Source: JAUIAI01 sp049680625 (GTDB lineage Bacteria; Pseudomonadota; Gammaproteobacteria; Burkholderiales; Burkholderiaceae_E). Taken from it: a DNA stretch of 64,000 bases. Below, piece after piece: positions 53,796 to 63,331 of this stretch. The stretch is from contig JBAUID010000182.1 in NCBI GenBank assembly GCA_049680625.1, positions 1 to 64,000 on the forward strand. The letters are read 5' to 3'. Position 1 is the stretch's first letter. Each line of letters begins with the position of its first letter. Below the pieces are notes generated by a model. It was not told the origin of the DNA and did no database searches. It saw nothing but the letters and a program-made list of their open reading frames with translations. The translations under genes and the position numbers were made by a program.

Positions 53796-54203
53796 TCAGC
53801 TCTGCAGGCTCGCCAACCACTGAGGGTCCGGTTCGCAAGGACTCGATACGTCAACAACCATGCCATTCGGGTCTTTAATCAGCATGCGGCGCTGTCCGTA
53901 AAACAAATCCCGAGGCGGCTCGATAATCCTGGCCCCAGCCGTCATTGCGCGCCGGTAGGCAGCATCAACATCGTCAAGAATCACGGTCAGCATGCCACCA
54001 CCGGCCTGGGTTCGGCAGGCTTGCGGAATCAGCGCGTTGTGACGAAGCATAATCCCCAATTCCACAAGATCGTTGTCAGGCGCACGCAAATGAACAAACC
54101 AGTCGCTGTCGAAATCTGTTTCATAGCCCAGCAGGTTCACATACCAGTCGCGGGAGACTCGCAAGTCATCGGTGTAAACACACAGAAAATTTCTAGACAA
54201 CAT
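53796..54203 (-). CDS. VOC-family (glyoxalase/bleomycin resistance-like) protein
   Basis: A 135-residue single VOC fold protein, of the kind that binds a metal and handles small molecules or drugs. It begins LSRNFLCVYTDDLRVSRDWYVNLLG, the typical start with beta-alpha units. It is a candidate glyoxalase, dioxygenase or binding protein; nothing in the neighbourhood helps. Confidence 0.83.
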   Translation of the reverse strand: MLSRNFLCVYTDDLRVSRDWYVNLLGYETDFDSDWFVHLRAPDNDLVELGIMLRHNALIPQACRTQAGGGMLTVILDDVDAAYRRAMTAGARIIEPPRDLFYGQRRMLIKDPNGMVVDVSSPCEPDPQWLASLQS

Positions 54204-54362
54204 AAAAGCCTCTCAGGAGGGGTTCGGCGTATCGTACGACAGGCTGACGAACGGCTGGAAACCAGGTGAGCGATAGAAACCCCGACAGTCCTTGTTGTTC
54301 TATAATCCGAAATATGGAAGGCCGTTGCGCCTATTGAAAACTACCAAAAAAATGAGGGACTC

Positions 54363-56594
54363 ATGGCTGACCCAACCTCCAAGGTCATCTACACGCACAC
54401 CGATGAAGCACCGGCACTTGCGACCTATTCATTGTTACCAATCATTCGCAAATTTGCACAAGCATGTGGGGTTGACGTGGAAACCCGCGACATTTCACTG
54501 TCGGGCCGGGTTCTTGCCAACTTTCCCGAGTACCTGACTGCAGAACAGAAAATTGGGGACGCGCTCACCGAGCTGGGCGAATTGGCGACCCGTCCTGAGG
54601 CCAATATTATTAAGCTGCCCAATATCAGTGCCTCGATACCGCAACTTAAGGTATGCATAAAAGAGTTGCAGGACAAGGGATACAAAATTCCAAGCTATCC
54701 CGATCAGCCCAAGACTGACGAAGAAAAAGAAGCCCAGGCACGCTACGACCGGATAAAAGGCAGCGCCGTCAACCCGGTGCTACGTGAAGGCAATTCTGAC
54801 CGCCGGGCCCCACGAGCCGTTAAGAACTACGCCCGCGCAAACCCACACTCCATGGGTAAATGGTCTTCGGATTCTAAATCCCATGTGGCAAACATGCAGG
54901 ACAACGACTTCTTTGCCAACGAGAAATCCGTCACCATCAATACGGCTGGCCAGCTGCGCATCGAACTGGTCGATTCTGCAGGGAAGACCCAGATTCTGAA
55001 GGACAAAATACCGGTGCTGGCTGGGGAAGTGATTGACGCTACTTTCATGAACGTCAATGCACTGCGCCAGTTCATCGATGACCAGATCTCGGATGCGAAA
55101 GCCAACGGCGTGTTGTTCTCTCTGCATCTGAAAGCCACCATGATGAAAGTATCCGACCCGATCATCTTTGGCCACGTGGTTAAGCGATTTTTCAGTAATG
55201 TTTTTGATAAACACGGCCCAGCACTAGCCGCAGCCGGCGTTAATGTGAATAACGGTCTGGGCAACTTACTCACTGCACTTGAGAAGATGCCAGCCGATAC
55301 ACGGGCCGCTATTGAAGCTGATATCAAAGAAGCGATGGCCAACGGTCCATCCATTGCCATGGTCGATTCTGACAAAGGAATTACCAATCTGCACGTACCG
55401 AGTGACGTCATCGTTGACGCCTCAATGCCCGCCATGATTCGGAGCTCCGGGCAGATGTGGAACCAAGCAGGCGAATTGCAGGACACCAAGGCGGTCATTC
55501 CAGACACCAGTTATGCAAGCCTGTACCAGGAGACAATTGCCTTTTGCCAGAAAAACGGGGCCTTTGACCCAGCCACCATGGGGTCAGTTCCGAACGTCGG
55601 ATTGATGGCACAAAAGGCCGAAGAATACGGTTCGCACGATAAGACCTTCGAAATTCCATCCAATGGAACCGTACGAATTGTTGATGACGCCGACACGGTG
55701 TTGATCGAACACCAGGTCGCACAGGGAGACATCTGGCGCGCCTGTCAGACAAAAGATGCGCCAATTCGCGATTGGGTCAAACTGGCTGTATCACGCGGCC
55801 GGGCAACCGGCTCGCCGGTGGTTTTCTGGCTCGATGCATCCCGAGCCCACGACGCGCAAATTATCGCCAAGGTGAACGCGTATTTACCTGAACATGATAC
55901 GAAGGGGCTCGATATTCAGATCATGTCAGTTGCACAGGCAACGCGCTTTACCTTGCAACGATGCAAAGACGGTCAGGACACGATTAGCGCCACCGGAAAT
56001 GTCCTGCGTGACTATCTGACCGATTTGTTTCCGATTCTCGAACTGGGCACTAGCGCAAAAATGTTGTCTGTAGTGCCATTAATGAACGGCGGTGGGCTGT
56101 TTGAAACCGGTGCCGGCGGCTCGGCACCAAAACACGTTCAGCAATTAATCAGCGAAAACCATTTACGATGGGATTCACTTGGCGAGTTCCTGGCACTCTC
56201 AGTTTCACTCGAACACCTGGGTAAGGTGACAAATAACCGCGGTGCCGAAATCATGGGTGCGGCGCTCGATGAAGCAACCGGGCAGCTTTTGACAACTGGG
56301 AAGTCGCCCAAGCGGCGTGTACGAGAGCTTGACAACCGAGGCAGCCACTTTTATCTGGCCCTGTACTGGGCGCAGGCAATGGCGGCTCAAAAAGATGATG
56401 AAATCCTTGCAGGCCGGTTTGCCAAGCTGGCAAAAACCCTTGCCGATAGCGAAACGACAATCGTCAGCGAACTGAACGAAGTACAGGGTCAACGCTGCGA
56501 GATTGGTGGCTATTACCTGCCTGACCCGACAATGTGTGATGTCGTGATGCGGCCAAGTCAGACCTTCAACTCAATTCTTGAGTCGTTCAGCTAG
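54363..56594 (+). CDS. icd: Isocitrate dehydrogenase, NADP-dependent, monomeric type
   Basis: A 743-residue enzyme that oxidises isocitrate to 2-oxoglutarate in the TCA cycle. The length and the block from SKVIYTHTDEAPALATYSLL through KLPNISASIPQLKVCIKELQ are diagnostic of the monomeric form. Substrate and NADP residues are conserved in NYARANPHSMGKWSSDSKSH (about 145-165) and MLSVVPLMNGGGLFETGAGGSAPKH. Start ATG 54363 is preceded by AAAATGAGGGAC, giving a GAGG site. It stands alone before a convergent gene. Confidence 0.96.
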   Translation: MADPTSKVIYTHTDEAPALATYSLLPIIRKFAQACGVDVETRDISLSGRVLANFPEYLTAEQKIGDALTELGELATRPEANIIKLPNISASIPQLKVCIKELQDKGYKIPSYPDQPKTDEEKEAQARYDRIKGSAVNPVLREGNSDRRAPRAVKNYARANPHSMGKWSSDSKSHVANMQDNDFFANEKSVTINTAGQLRIELVDSAGKTQILKDKIPVLAGEVIDATFMNVNALRQFIDDQISDAKANGVLFSLHLKATMMKVSDPIIFGHVVKRFFSNVFDKHGPALAAAGVNVNNGLGNLLTALEKMPADTRAAIEADIKEAMANGPSIAMVDSDKGITNLHVPSDVIVDASMPAMIRSSGQMWNQAGELQDTKAVIPDTSYASLYQETIAFCQKNGAFDPATMGSVPNVGLMAQKAEEYGSHDKTFEIPSNGTVRIVDDADTVLIEHQVAQGDIWRACQTKDAPIRDWVKLAVSRGRATGSPVVFWLDASRAHDAQIIAKVNAYLPEHDTKGLDIQIMSVAQATRFTLQRCKDGQDTISATGNVLRDYLTDLFPILELGTSAKMLSVVPLMNGGGLFETGAGGSAPKHVQQLISENHLRWDSLGEFLALSVSLEHLGKVTNNRGAEIMGAALDEATGQLLTTGKSPKRRVRELDNRGSHFYLALYWAQAMAAQKDDEILAGRFAKLAKTLADSETTIVSELNEVQGQRCEIGGYYLPDPTMCDVVMRPSQTFNSILESFS

Positions 56595-56602
56595 CCAATC
56601 AA

Positions 56603-56644
56603 CGGTTATCCGGAAACGGTTATCCGGAAACGATTATCCGGATC
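56603..56644. repeat. 14-bp tandem repeat after icd
   Basis: Two perfect units CGGTTATCCGGAAA (56603-56616, 56617-56630) and a third partly changed copy (56631-56644). It lies just after the icd stop and before the long hairpin at 56653-56716. No coding role. Confidence 0.85.
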
Positions 56645-56652
56645 GTGGCCGG

Positions 56653-56716
56653 GTCAGTAAAAATGCAAGACTGAGTTAAGACGCCAAATGCCTTAAACTC
56701 CCGCATTTTTACTGAC
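56653..56716. terminator. Long hairpin between convergent genes
   Basis: GTCAGTAAAAATGC (56653-56666) and GCATTTTTACTGAC (56703-56716) are perfect 14-base inverted arms around 36 bases, and the inside pairs further (GAGTTAAG with CTTAAACTC, one bulge). Located between icd and the convergent GMC gene, it could end transcription from both sides. The A-T run falls inside the arm, so it may act as a two-way terminator or be a small mobile element. Confidence 0.55.
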
Positions 56717-56738
56717 CTCGTAAGACGCAAAGCCCGAA

Positions 56739-58391
56739 TCAGGCCGGGACGTCCGCTAGCACCAGATCGCTGCCTTTCTCAGCAATCACAATTGTTGCCG
56801 CATAGGTATTACCGGAAACGATACGTGGCATGACTGAGGCGTCGATTACCCGTAGGCCTTGCAGACCAATCACCTTAAGCCGGCTGTCGACAACCGCTTG
56901 CCCGTCACTTTCCACATTGCCCATCGCGCAGGTACCAACCGGGTGGTAAACCGTTGAACCGGTTTCCCGGACAAAATGTTCGAGGGCATCGTCTGACATT
57001 ACACCCTGACCCGGCCAGGTTTCATCTCCGGCAAATCGAGACAACGGCTCGGCCTGAAATAATCGCCGAACAATACGCAAGCCCGCTACGAAGGTTTTAA
57101 CGTCGCGCTCGTCGGCAAGATAATTCGGTTGAATGTCGGGTGGACTAAGCGGGTCCGGCGTCAGTGACCGGACGTACCCTCGACTATAAGGTCGAAGCTG
57201 AGAAATCCCGCAAGTCATCCCTGGCGCCCGATCCAATTTCGCATGACCTACCTTTCCCAACGGGTAACTCGCCGGGGCAAAGAAGAACTGTAAGTCAGGC
57301 CGCTCCAGGCGCGGATCGGTCCGAACAAATCCGTAAGCATGGGCCACAGCACTGGTTAGCAAACCTTTTCGTGCCGTCACATACTTAAGCACCTCAGCAA
57401 CCAGGCGAAGTCCATGGCTTCGTTCGTTCAGAGTAGTCGCACCGACGACGCGGTGGGATACACGGACGGCATAATGATCCGCCAGGTTTTCGCCAACGCC
57501 AGCCAGCTGGTGTATTGGTTTGACCCCAATTGCACTCAGGCGCCGGGCGTCGCCGATACCAGAGCACTGCAGCAGTTGTGGCGATGCTATTGCACCAGCA
57601 GCCAGTATGACCTCACGACGCGCCCGAATTTCTCGCTGTTGTCCGTCGACAATTGCCTGTACGCCTACGACATGCTTCCCCTCGATCAGCAGCTTAGTGA
57701 CCGGCGAAAGACTGAAGACTGTCAGATTTTCGCGCTTCAGTGCTGGTCGCAAATAAGCATCGGCAGCACTCCACCGCCGCCCTTTTTTCATCAGGTATTG
57801 ATAGTAGCCAGACCCTTCTTGTTGCCCACTGTTGTAATCGTGATGTTGATGAAAATTCGATTGCATACTGCTGCGCAAGTCAGGCGCAACCAATGTATTC
57901 GCCGCCCTGATAAACGCATTACATAGTGGGTGCTGAAGCCGCGGCATGCTAACGATCAGGTTTCCCGACTTGCCTCGACCAGGCAAGTCCGATAGCTCGC
58001 TTTTCTCTGAGCGTTTAAAATATGGCAATAAACTATTCCAATCCCAGCCAGACGCACCAGCTGCTGACCAGTCGTCGTAGTCCTGCCGTTGACCGCGTAC
58101 GTATAAATGACCGTTTATTGAACTCGAGCCCCCGATCACCCGACCGCGGGGACAGTGAATCGGTCGATTGCCCGTGGCCGGCGACCCGGCATTGACATAA
58201 CCCCAATTCAATGACGGATCGTCAATAGTGCGAGTGAATCCGGCAGGAACTTTGACCCAAAGATGTGCATCCGAACCACCTGCCTCGAGTACTAACACCG
58301 AATGTTCACCAGATTCGGACAGTCGATTGGCAAGAACACAGCCGGCCGCACCAGCTCCAACAATAACAAAATCGAATTCGCTCATCATCAT
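56739..58391 (-). CDS. GMC-family FAD-dependent oxidoreductase
   Basis: A 550-residue flavoenzyme, alcohol or choline-type branch. FAD motif GAGAAG at about 12-17 (FVIVGAGAAGCVLANRL), GMC signature GGSSSINGHLYVRG at about 90-103, and the C-terminal His in HPVGTCAMG with Asn in SGNTYAATIVIAEKG. ATGA overlap (58388-58391) couples it to the enolase-superfamily gene upstream. It is distinct from the gene at 10043 and probably oxidises an alcohol made or used in this second block. The start codon among the first three Met codons is unsure. Confidence 0.9.
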   Translation of the reverse strand: MMMSEFDFVIVGAGAAGCVLANRLSESGEHSVLVLEAGGSDAHLWVKVPAGFTRTIDDPSLNWGYVNAGSPATGNRPIHCPRGRVIGGSSSINGHLYVRGQRQDYDDWSAAGASGWDWNSLLPYFKRSEKSELSDLPGRGKSGNLIVSMPRLQHPLCNAFIRAANTLVAPDLRSSMQSNFHQHHDYNSGQQEGSGYYQYLMKKGRRWSAADAYLRPALKRENLTVFSLSPVTKLLIEGKHVVGVQAIVDGQQREIRARREVILAAGAIASPQLLQCSGIGDARRLSAIGVKPIHQLAGVGENLADHYAVRVSHRVVGATTLNERSHGLRLVAEVLKYVTARKGLLTSAVAHAYGFVRTDPRLERPDLQFFFAPASYPLGKVGHAKLDRAPGMTCGISQLRPYSRGYVRSLTPDPLSPPDIQPNYLADERDVKTFVAGLRIVRRLFQAEPLSRFAGDETWPGQGVMSDDALEHFVRETGSTVYHPVGTCAMGNVESDGQAVVDSRLKVIGLQGLRVIDASVMPRIVSGNTYAATIVIAEKGSDLVLADVPA

Positions 58392-59521
58392 GATTCAATC
58401 GCATCGGTTACCTTCCCGAGCCCCCGGAGATTAACCCCGAGGCCAGGACCGATAACAGTCAGCTGGTCAGTTAATAGTGATTCGTTTGGCGCCAAATCAG
58501 AGCGCCAGTCTATTTCTCCAAAAGGATACTCGAGCAACGATGAGTTTGGACTGGCAAAAACAACATGGGCGCTCGCGGCTGTAGAAATTGGACCACTCGG
58601 ATTGTGCGGCGCAAATTGCATCCCGTGTTCCTCCGCCATTTGGGCGATTCGAAACATTGCTGAAATACCGCCGACGTGTTTTACGTCAGCAATCACGACA
58701 TCAACGCCGGATGTCCTGATGTATTTTTCGTATTCCGCGTGGGTGAGTAAATGCTCACCCCCGGTGACCTGAGCGCCGGTTCTATCACGCAAACGATCGG
58801 CAACTTCGAGAGTCTGGTCGGGCACCGGATCTTCTAACCACTTAATATCGAGGTCACTCGCGATCCGTTCGAGAAACGGCAAAGCTTCGACAGAAAAACG
58901 CCAATGACAATCGACCATCAAATAGACACTGCGACCAACCGCATCACGTAACGCTTCCAAGCGCAGCCTTCCCGGCTCAGTTAATGCCTCGACACTGGCA
59001 CCAACCGCGCAAAGCGCCGGAATCGAGACTTCGTCGAAAGGCGCAAATTTGAGCCGTTGTACGCCTTGATCGACGGCCTGGCGCGCAGCCTGGGCAACTG
59101 ACTGAGGTGAGCGGTCGGCACACATTCGGTTCACGTTTGAATAGACCGTTACGGCTGCCTCATCGATTAACGGACGTGAGTTCAGGTATTCGGTTACGCT
59201 GATTTTATTCCGTCGGCAGAACAAATCTGTCAGCGCCTGCTCTACGGCACTCAAAGCGGTACGACCACATTTATCGTCGGAGAATTCCCCGGAGAACTTG
59301 GAGCCAAGCGATGCAATAAGGGTAGCGTCGATGCGTTGCCCAACGAGGCCGGCAAGCAGGGGGCGTAAAACTTCCATCGTGCGCTGATCGTCACCGGAAT
59401 GGCTGGCCTCGCCCCAGCCAATATTTCCGTCAGCATCAGACAGTTCAACAAACAGCCATCCGCCCCTGTGGTTTACCGGGACAAAATATAATTGCCACGC
59501 AATAAATGTCGAATAGATCAT
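58388..59521 (-). CDS. Enolase-superfamily enzyme (mandelate racemase/MLE-like)
   Basis: A 377-residue enzyme that would abstract an alpha proton from a carboxylate. The second-strand segment reads LKFAPFD, so Lys-x-Ala, meaning one base is missing. Metal ligands are Asp in MVDCHWRF, Glu in WLEDPVP and Glu in GGEHL; APHNPSGP supplies the final His. It overlaps the GMC gene in ATGA and follows the LysR gene by 21 bases, so LysR, enolase-type enzyme and GMC form one unit. The reaction (dehydration of a sugar acid or hydroxy acid) is inferred. Confidence 0.86.
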   Translation of the reverse strand: MIYSTFIAWQLYFVPVNHRGGWLFVELSDADGNIGWGEASHSGDDQRTMEVLRPLLAGLVGQRIDATLIASLGSKFSGEFSDDKCGRTALSAVEQALTDLFCRRNKISVTEYLNSRPLIDEAAVTVYSNVNRMCADRSPQSVAQAARQAVDQGVQRLKFAPFDEVSIPALCAVGASVEALTEPGRLRLEALRDAVGRSVYLMVDCHWRFSVEALPFLERIASDLDIKWLEDPVPDQTLEVADRLRDRTGAQVTGGEHLLTHAEYEKYIRTSGVDVVIADVKHVGGISAMFRIAQMAEEHGMQFAPHNPSGPISTAASAHVVFASPNSSLLEYPFGEIDWRSDLAPNESLLTDQLTVIGPGLGVNLRGLGKVTDAIES

Positions 59522-59542
59522 CGCGGCAATTTTGCCAGCAAA

Positions 59543-60436
59543 TCAGGCGAAAGTACTCAAACCGTCGCCGATACGATCCTGGTTGGCCAACGCCTCGGTG
59601 GCGACGCGTTGAATCCATCGGGATATTGACGCGTACTCTTCGGCTTCGACATCTGAACGATGCGATAACAACCATAGTGTCCGCGACATCTTTACTTCAG
59701 ACGGCGCTTGCACAAGATGAGGACATTTTTTGGCAATAATTTTAGGCAATAACGCCTTGCCAACCCCGCACTCAACCATCGATAGCAATAAACTCATCGT
59801 GTTGGCGGTGGCCTGAATCTGAATATTAGGCCCGGCCTCAGCGGACGATCGGCGAAGCCATTGCAAATACGGCAGGCTGGGCTCTCTCTGGTTCAGGTTC
59901 AGCCACGGCATGGTCACAGGGTCTACCCCAGCGACATAAAAAACCCCATACTCCACTTCACCAAGCAAAATACCGTCGACCCGAGTGGAATGTGGTTCTG
60001 AAAATCGCAACGCAAAGTCGACTTCTCTGCGGGTCAGACTCAGGTTGCGTTCTTCGGAAATCAGTTCGATCAGGTATCTTTCGGGCTGCTCGAGGCTGCC
60101 TAAAGAACGTGCCAGAATTTCGCTACAAACAAAATTGACCGCAGTGATTCGAACCGTACGTCGTTTTGCCAGCTGCCGTCCCATCCCACCGGCAGGTACC
60201 AATGATGCAAGAGCGTCAGCAGCAACATTCAACCTTGGCAACATCATTTCAGCGACTGGGGAAGCAACCAGCCGATTGCCATCGCGATTCAGTAAAGCCT
60301 TGCCGTAGTAGGTTTCGAGTTGTCGCACACGGCGACTGACCGTGGTGGCGTTAATTCCCAATTGGGCAGCGGCTGCGTCGTAAGTTCCGGTGCTGATGAC
60401 AGCCAGCAAAGTATTCCAGGCGTTCCAGTCGTTCAA
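59543..60436 (-). CDS. LysR-family regulator
   Basis: A 297-residue regulator. The N-terminal HTH region is WNTLLAVISTGTYDAAAAQLGINATTVSRRVRQLE (about 6-40), followed by a linker and an effector domain from about 90. It is the first gene of the GMC/enolase-type unit, which suggests it controls this or the permease/CoA-transferase pair upstream. Gene order on the minus strand is CoA-transferase, permease, gap, LysR, enolase-type, GMC. Confidence 0.88.
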   Translation of the reverse strand: MNDWNAWNTLLAVISTGTYDAAAAQLGINATTVSRRVRQLETYYGKALLNRDGNRLVASPVAEMMLPRLNVAADALASLVPAGGMGRQLAKRRTVRITAVNFVCSEILARSLGSLEQPERYLIELISEERNLSLTRREVDFALRFSEPHSTRVDGILLGEVEYGVFYVAGVDPVTMPWLNLNQREPSLPYLQWLRRSSAEAGPNIQIQATANTMSLLLSMVECGVGKALLPKIIAKKCPHLVQAPSEVKMSRTLWLLSHRSDVEAEEYASISRWIQRVATEALANQDRIGDGLSTFA

Positions 60437-60681
60437 TGCGATCTCGGAGAGTATATTGTTTTGGCTTCGTTTAACGATTGGGCCTGTAGCGAACGGAAAT
60501 CGTAGCTTAGTGACCTTCTCAACGCGACACTAAAATCTACTCGAACTACCAGGAAATTCTGACAGTACCCCCTCGCAAACTTAGGCAATAAGCTCAGCAA
60601 AAAACGCGCAAAACAACAAAGGCCCGGAGAGGAACCCTGGATAAATAGTCAATTCACCGATAGCAAAACGTTATCGGATAA

Positions 60682-62037
60682 CTAAAGGCCAGACAACCGA
60701 GACACTACGGCGAGAATAAAGAAGGCTACGATGCACATGACTAATGCAAACGGCCAGTTCCATACTGCAGCTGATATTGCCGGCACGCCGTAGCGCCCCT
60801 GAAAGACCACATGAGTTCCCGACAACGGGCTCGCACATGTGCCCAGACTCCAACCGAACAGGTAAGTGACAGCAAGCAATTGCGGGTCCGGCGACAACGG
60901 TAACAATAAGGGAGTCAGTCCGGCGATTGTGATCACCGGGTGAATCCCAATCATTGAGATGACCAGGATAACCACCAGCACGACACACGCAGTGATGTAG
61001 GAAAATGATGTCATCGGCAAAGGCATCCGACCTGAATCGACCAATGCGGTGAGCCCAACCGCCAACACACCAGCACTGGTAAACAATAGTATTTCGCCCG
61101 CCATGCCGGATAAACCACCGGTGATGTGAAAAGACAATCGCTTTGACGCTTTCTGGCGTCCATGACGGGCGAACAACACCGTGATGCTGATCAGCAGACT
61201 GGAGATTGCAATAATCAGTAAAATGGAGACTTGGGGAAGCGCGCGAACCCCAAAGAGCACCGTAATTGCCAACAACACTGGCACCCACAGGTTGGAGAAC
61301 GTCACCGCATAGCCCTTGAACGCCCGAACCTCTTCGCGATAACGAATGCTCGATTCCAGGTTGACTAAAACAAATCCGGCAACGGCAAACGGGAAGCATG
61401 CTGCCATCACAAATGCCAGTTTTGTCTCTGGCAGATAAGTCAGCACAACAGCCATACCCGCAAAGAACGGAGACCACGAAGAACACCCGGAAAACACGCG
61501 AGTAATAGACTGAGAGGTGAAACGATCAATCGACCGCGACTGTGCGAGTCGATCGGTAATTAGAATTGGCGCTGACAAATTGATAAAAGTTCCGAACAGA
61601 GCAACCCCGAGCAGGGTTCGTCTATAGGCACCAACGCCGACCGGCAGCGGCGCCGGGGCGACCTCGTCGCTTAAAGTAACCAAGCGCAAAAAGCTGACCG
61701 CAGCAATCATCGTCAACAGGTTCGAGTTGGCATCGAGAATACGTACCCAATGAGGCTGCCCCCCAAGAAACGCTGCTATAACGAGGGTAATCAGGCCCAC
61801 CAGCATCAAAGTACCAATCTGAAACTGCTGCCCCCGGGCAACCGATCCTGCTAACAGTACCGCGGCCATCCAGGCAGCAATACCGGCCCACCAATGGGGA
61901 ATCGAATCACCAAACAAGCCATTGCCAATAGCTAAGATCAGCATGACGCTAACGGCCACTCCGGCTAATCCATGACGGATTCGCGTTGCGCGCCCCGTGT
62001 ATCCGGTGACTTTCCCGTTCTTTTGAACTTCAGGCAT
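60682..62037 (-). CDS. Anion-transporter-like polytopic membrane protein
   Basis: A 451-residue inner-membrane protein with about 11-12 hydrophobic segments. I did not recognise a family with certainty; the second half (IGIHPVITIAGLTPLLLPLSP, YLFGWSLGTCASPLSGTHVV) recalls ion-transporter (IT) superfamily proteins such as DASS or similar carboxylate carriers, with hairpin-like motifs. It lies 9 bases after the CoA-transferase gene, so the two are in one operon, and it may import the acid that the transferase activates. No signal peptide; start ATG 62037. Confidence 0.75.
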   Translation of the reverse strand: MPEVQKNGKVTGYTGRATRIRHGLAGVAVSVMLILAIGNGLFGDSIPHWWAGIAAWMAAVLLAGSVARGQQFQIGTLMLVGLITLVIAAFLGGQPHWVRILDANSNLLTMIAAVSFLRLVTLSDEVAPAPLPVGVGAYRRTLLGVALFGTFINLSAPILITDRLAQSRSIDRFTSQSITRVFSGCSSWSPFFAGMAVVLTYLPETKLAFVMAACFPFAVAGFVLVNLESSIRYREEVRAFKGYAVTFSNLWVPVLLAITVLFGVRALPQVSILLIIAISSLLISITVLFARHGRQKASKRLSFHITGGLSGMAGEILLFTSAGVLAVGLTALVDSGRMPLPMTSFSYITACVVLVVILVISMIGIHPVITIAGLTPLLLPLSPDPQLLAVTYLFGWSLGTCASPLSGTHVVFQGRYGVPAISAAVWNWPFALVMCIVAFFILAVVSRLSGL

Positions 62038-62046
62038 TGCGAACGA

Positions 62047-63246
62047 TTATTCGTATGCTTCGGAACCAATCGCTCCACTGTCTCGCAAATCGCCAATTTC
62101 CTGTATCGAGTATCCCAACTCGGCCAGTAACTCGATGTTATGTTCGCCCAGCCGGGGGGCTCCACGGCCCGGTTCAGCTGGCGTCTTTTCGAATCGCGCG
62201 GCCGGTCGGGCCTGGCGCAGCCGACCCGCGACCGGGTGATCAAGTTCAACCAGAATTTCACTGGCGAGCACTTGAGGATGTTTAATCACTTCACTACGCG
62301 TCAGGGCCGGGGCGCAAGGCACGCCTTCCTTGCCAAAGACCTGAAGCCAGTAAGCAGTCGGTTTGCTTAGTAGCACTTCCTGGACAAGCGCAAGGCGCTC
62401 GTTGACATGTTGATCACGCAAAGCCGGCGTAGTAAAGCGCACGTCGGTCAGAAGTTCGGGCATCGCAAATGCCCGCGACAATGCCGACCATTCTTTGTTA
62501 CCCATTGTCGAAGCTGTCATGTAGCCATCCTGGGTTTCATAAATCAGGTCAATGAAACTGGCGGCTTTTTGCGCTGCTACGGTTTTATCGGGGAAGGTGT
62601 AAGCACCCATATCAGATGCCCACAAAAAATTAATAACAGAGTCCAGCATGGACAGCCTCACGTGCTGCCCCTCGCCGCTTCTGGCTCGGGCTAGCAACGC
62701 CGCCGTGACCGCCTGCGCCGTGACCACGGAGGTCAGCTTGTCCGGCAAAATAGTTCGCACCAGGCGCGGCCTTTCCGAGTCTGATCCAGCCTGGATTGTT
62801 GTCAACCCCGACATCGCCTGGATAATCGGATCGTAAACCGGTTCACCAGCCAGCGGACCATTCTCGCCGAAGCCGGAAATCGATACATAGATAATGTCTG
62901 GCGCCACCGTTCGAATATCTGCCTCGCCAATTCCAAGCCGCTCCACGACCCCCGGCCTGAAATTCTGAATAAACACGTCAGCCGTTGCAGCGAGCTTGCG
63001 CAGCACTTCCTTACCCTGGGCATCTTTCAAATTCACCGTAACCGACCGTTTCGATCGATTGATATTAAGAAAATGTGCCGGCATATCGCCGCTGCGATTT
63101 CCCAGTGAACGCGTATGGTCGCCAACGCCCGGGACTTCGACTTTCACAACGTCGGCGCCCTGGTCACCCAGGATAGAAGTTGCCCAGGGGCCGGACAACA
63201 TCGATGTCAGATCAATAATGCGATATTCGGAAAGAGGTCCTGCCAT
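62047..63246 (-). CDS. CaiB/BaiF-family (family III) CoA-transferase
   Basis: A 399-residue enzyme that moves CoA from one acyl-CoA to a carboxylic acid. The N-terminal LSGPWATSILGDQGADVVKVE and GFGENGPLAGEPVYD are typical; the conserved Asp is D169 in ILPDKLTS, matching the catalytic Asp of formyl-CoA transferase. The C-terminal half has GEGQHVRLSMLDSVINFLW. It heads the minus-strand run with the permease at 60682. Its acceptor acid is unknown but likely produced by the block. Start ATG 63246. Confidence 0.92.
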   Translation of the reverse strand: MAGPLSEYRIIDLTSMLSGPWATSILGDQGADVVKVEVPGVGDHTRSLGNRSGDMPAHFLNINRSKRSVTVNLKDAQGKEVLRKLAATADVFIQNFRPGVVERLGIGEADIRTVAPDIIYVSISGFGENGPLAGEPVYDPIIQAMSGLTTIQAGSDSERPRLVRTILPDKLTSVVTAQAVTAALLARARSGEGQHVRLSMLDSVINFLWASDMGAYTFPDKTVAAQKAASFIDLIYETQDGYMTASTMGNKEWSALSRAFAMPELLTDVRFTTPALRDQHVNERLALVQEVLLSKPTAYWLQVFGKEGVPCAPALTRSEVIKHPQVLASEILVELDHPVAGRLRQARPAARFEKTPAEPGRGAPRLGEHNIELLAELGYSIQEIGDLRDSGAIGSEAYE

Positions 63247-63331
63247 GATGGAATTTTCGCCGTAGTCGAGAATGTAAATCGTTTGAATTCAATCGAATCA
63301 TAGCCTAGCCAATTCAGGTACATTTTGAGAG

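Noticed and set aside
53793..54269. A 158-codon plus-strand frame
   Set aside because: It is antisense to the VOC gene, which has the family start and normal length.
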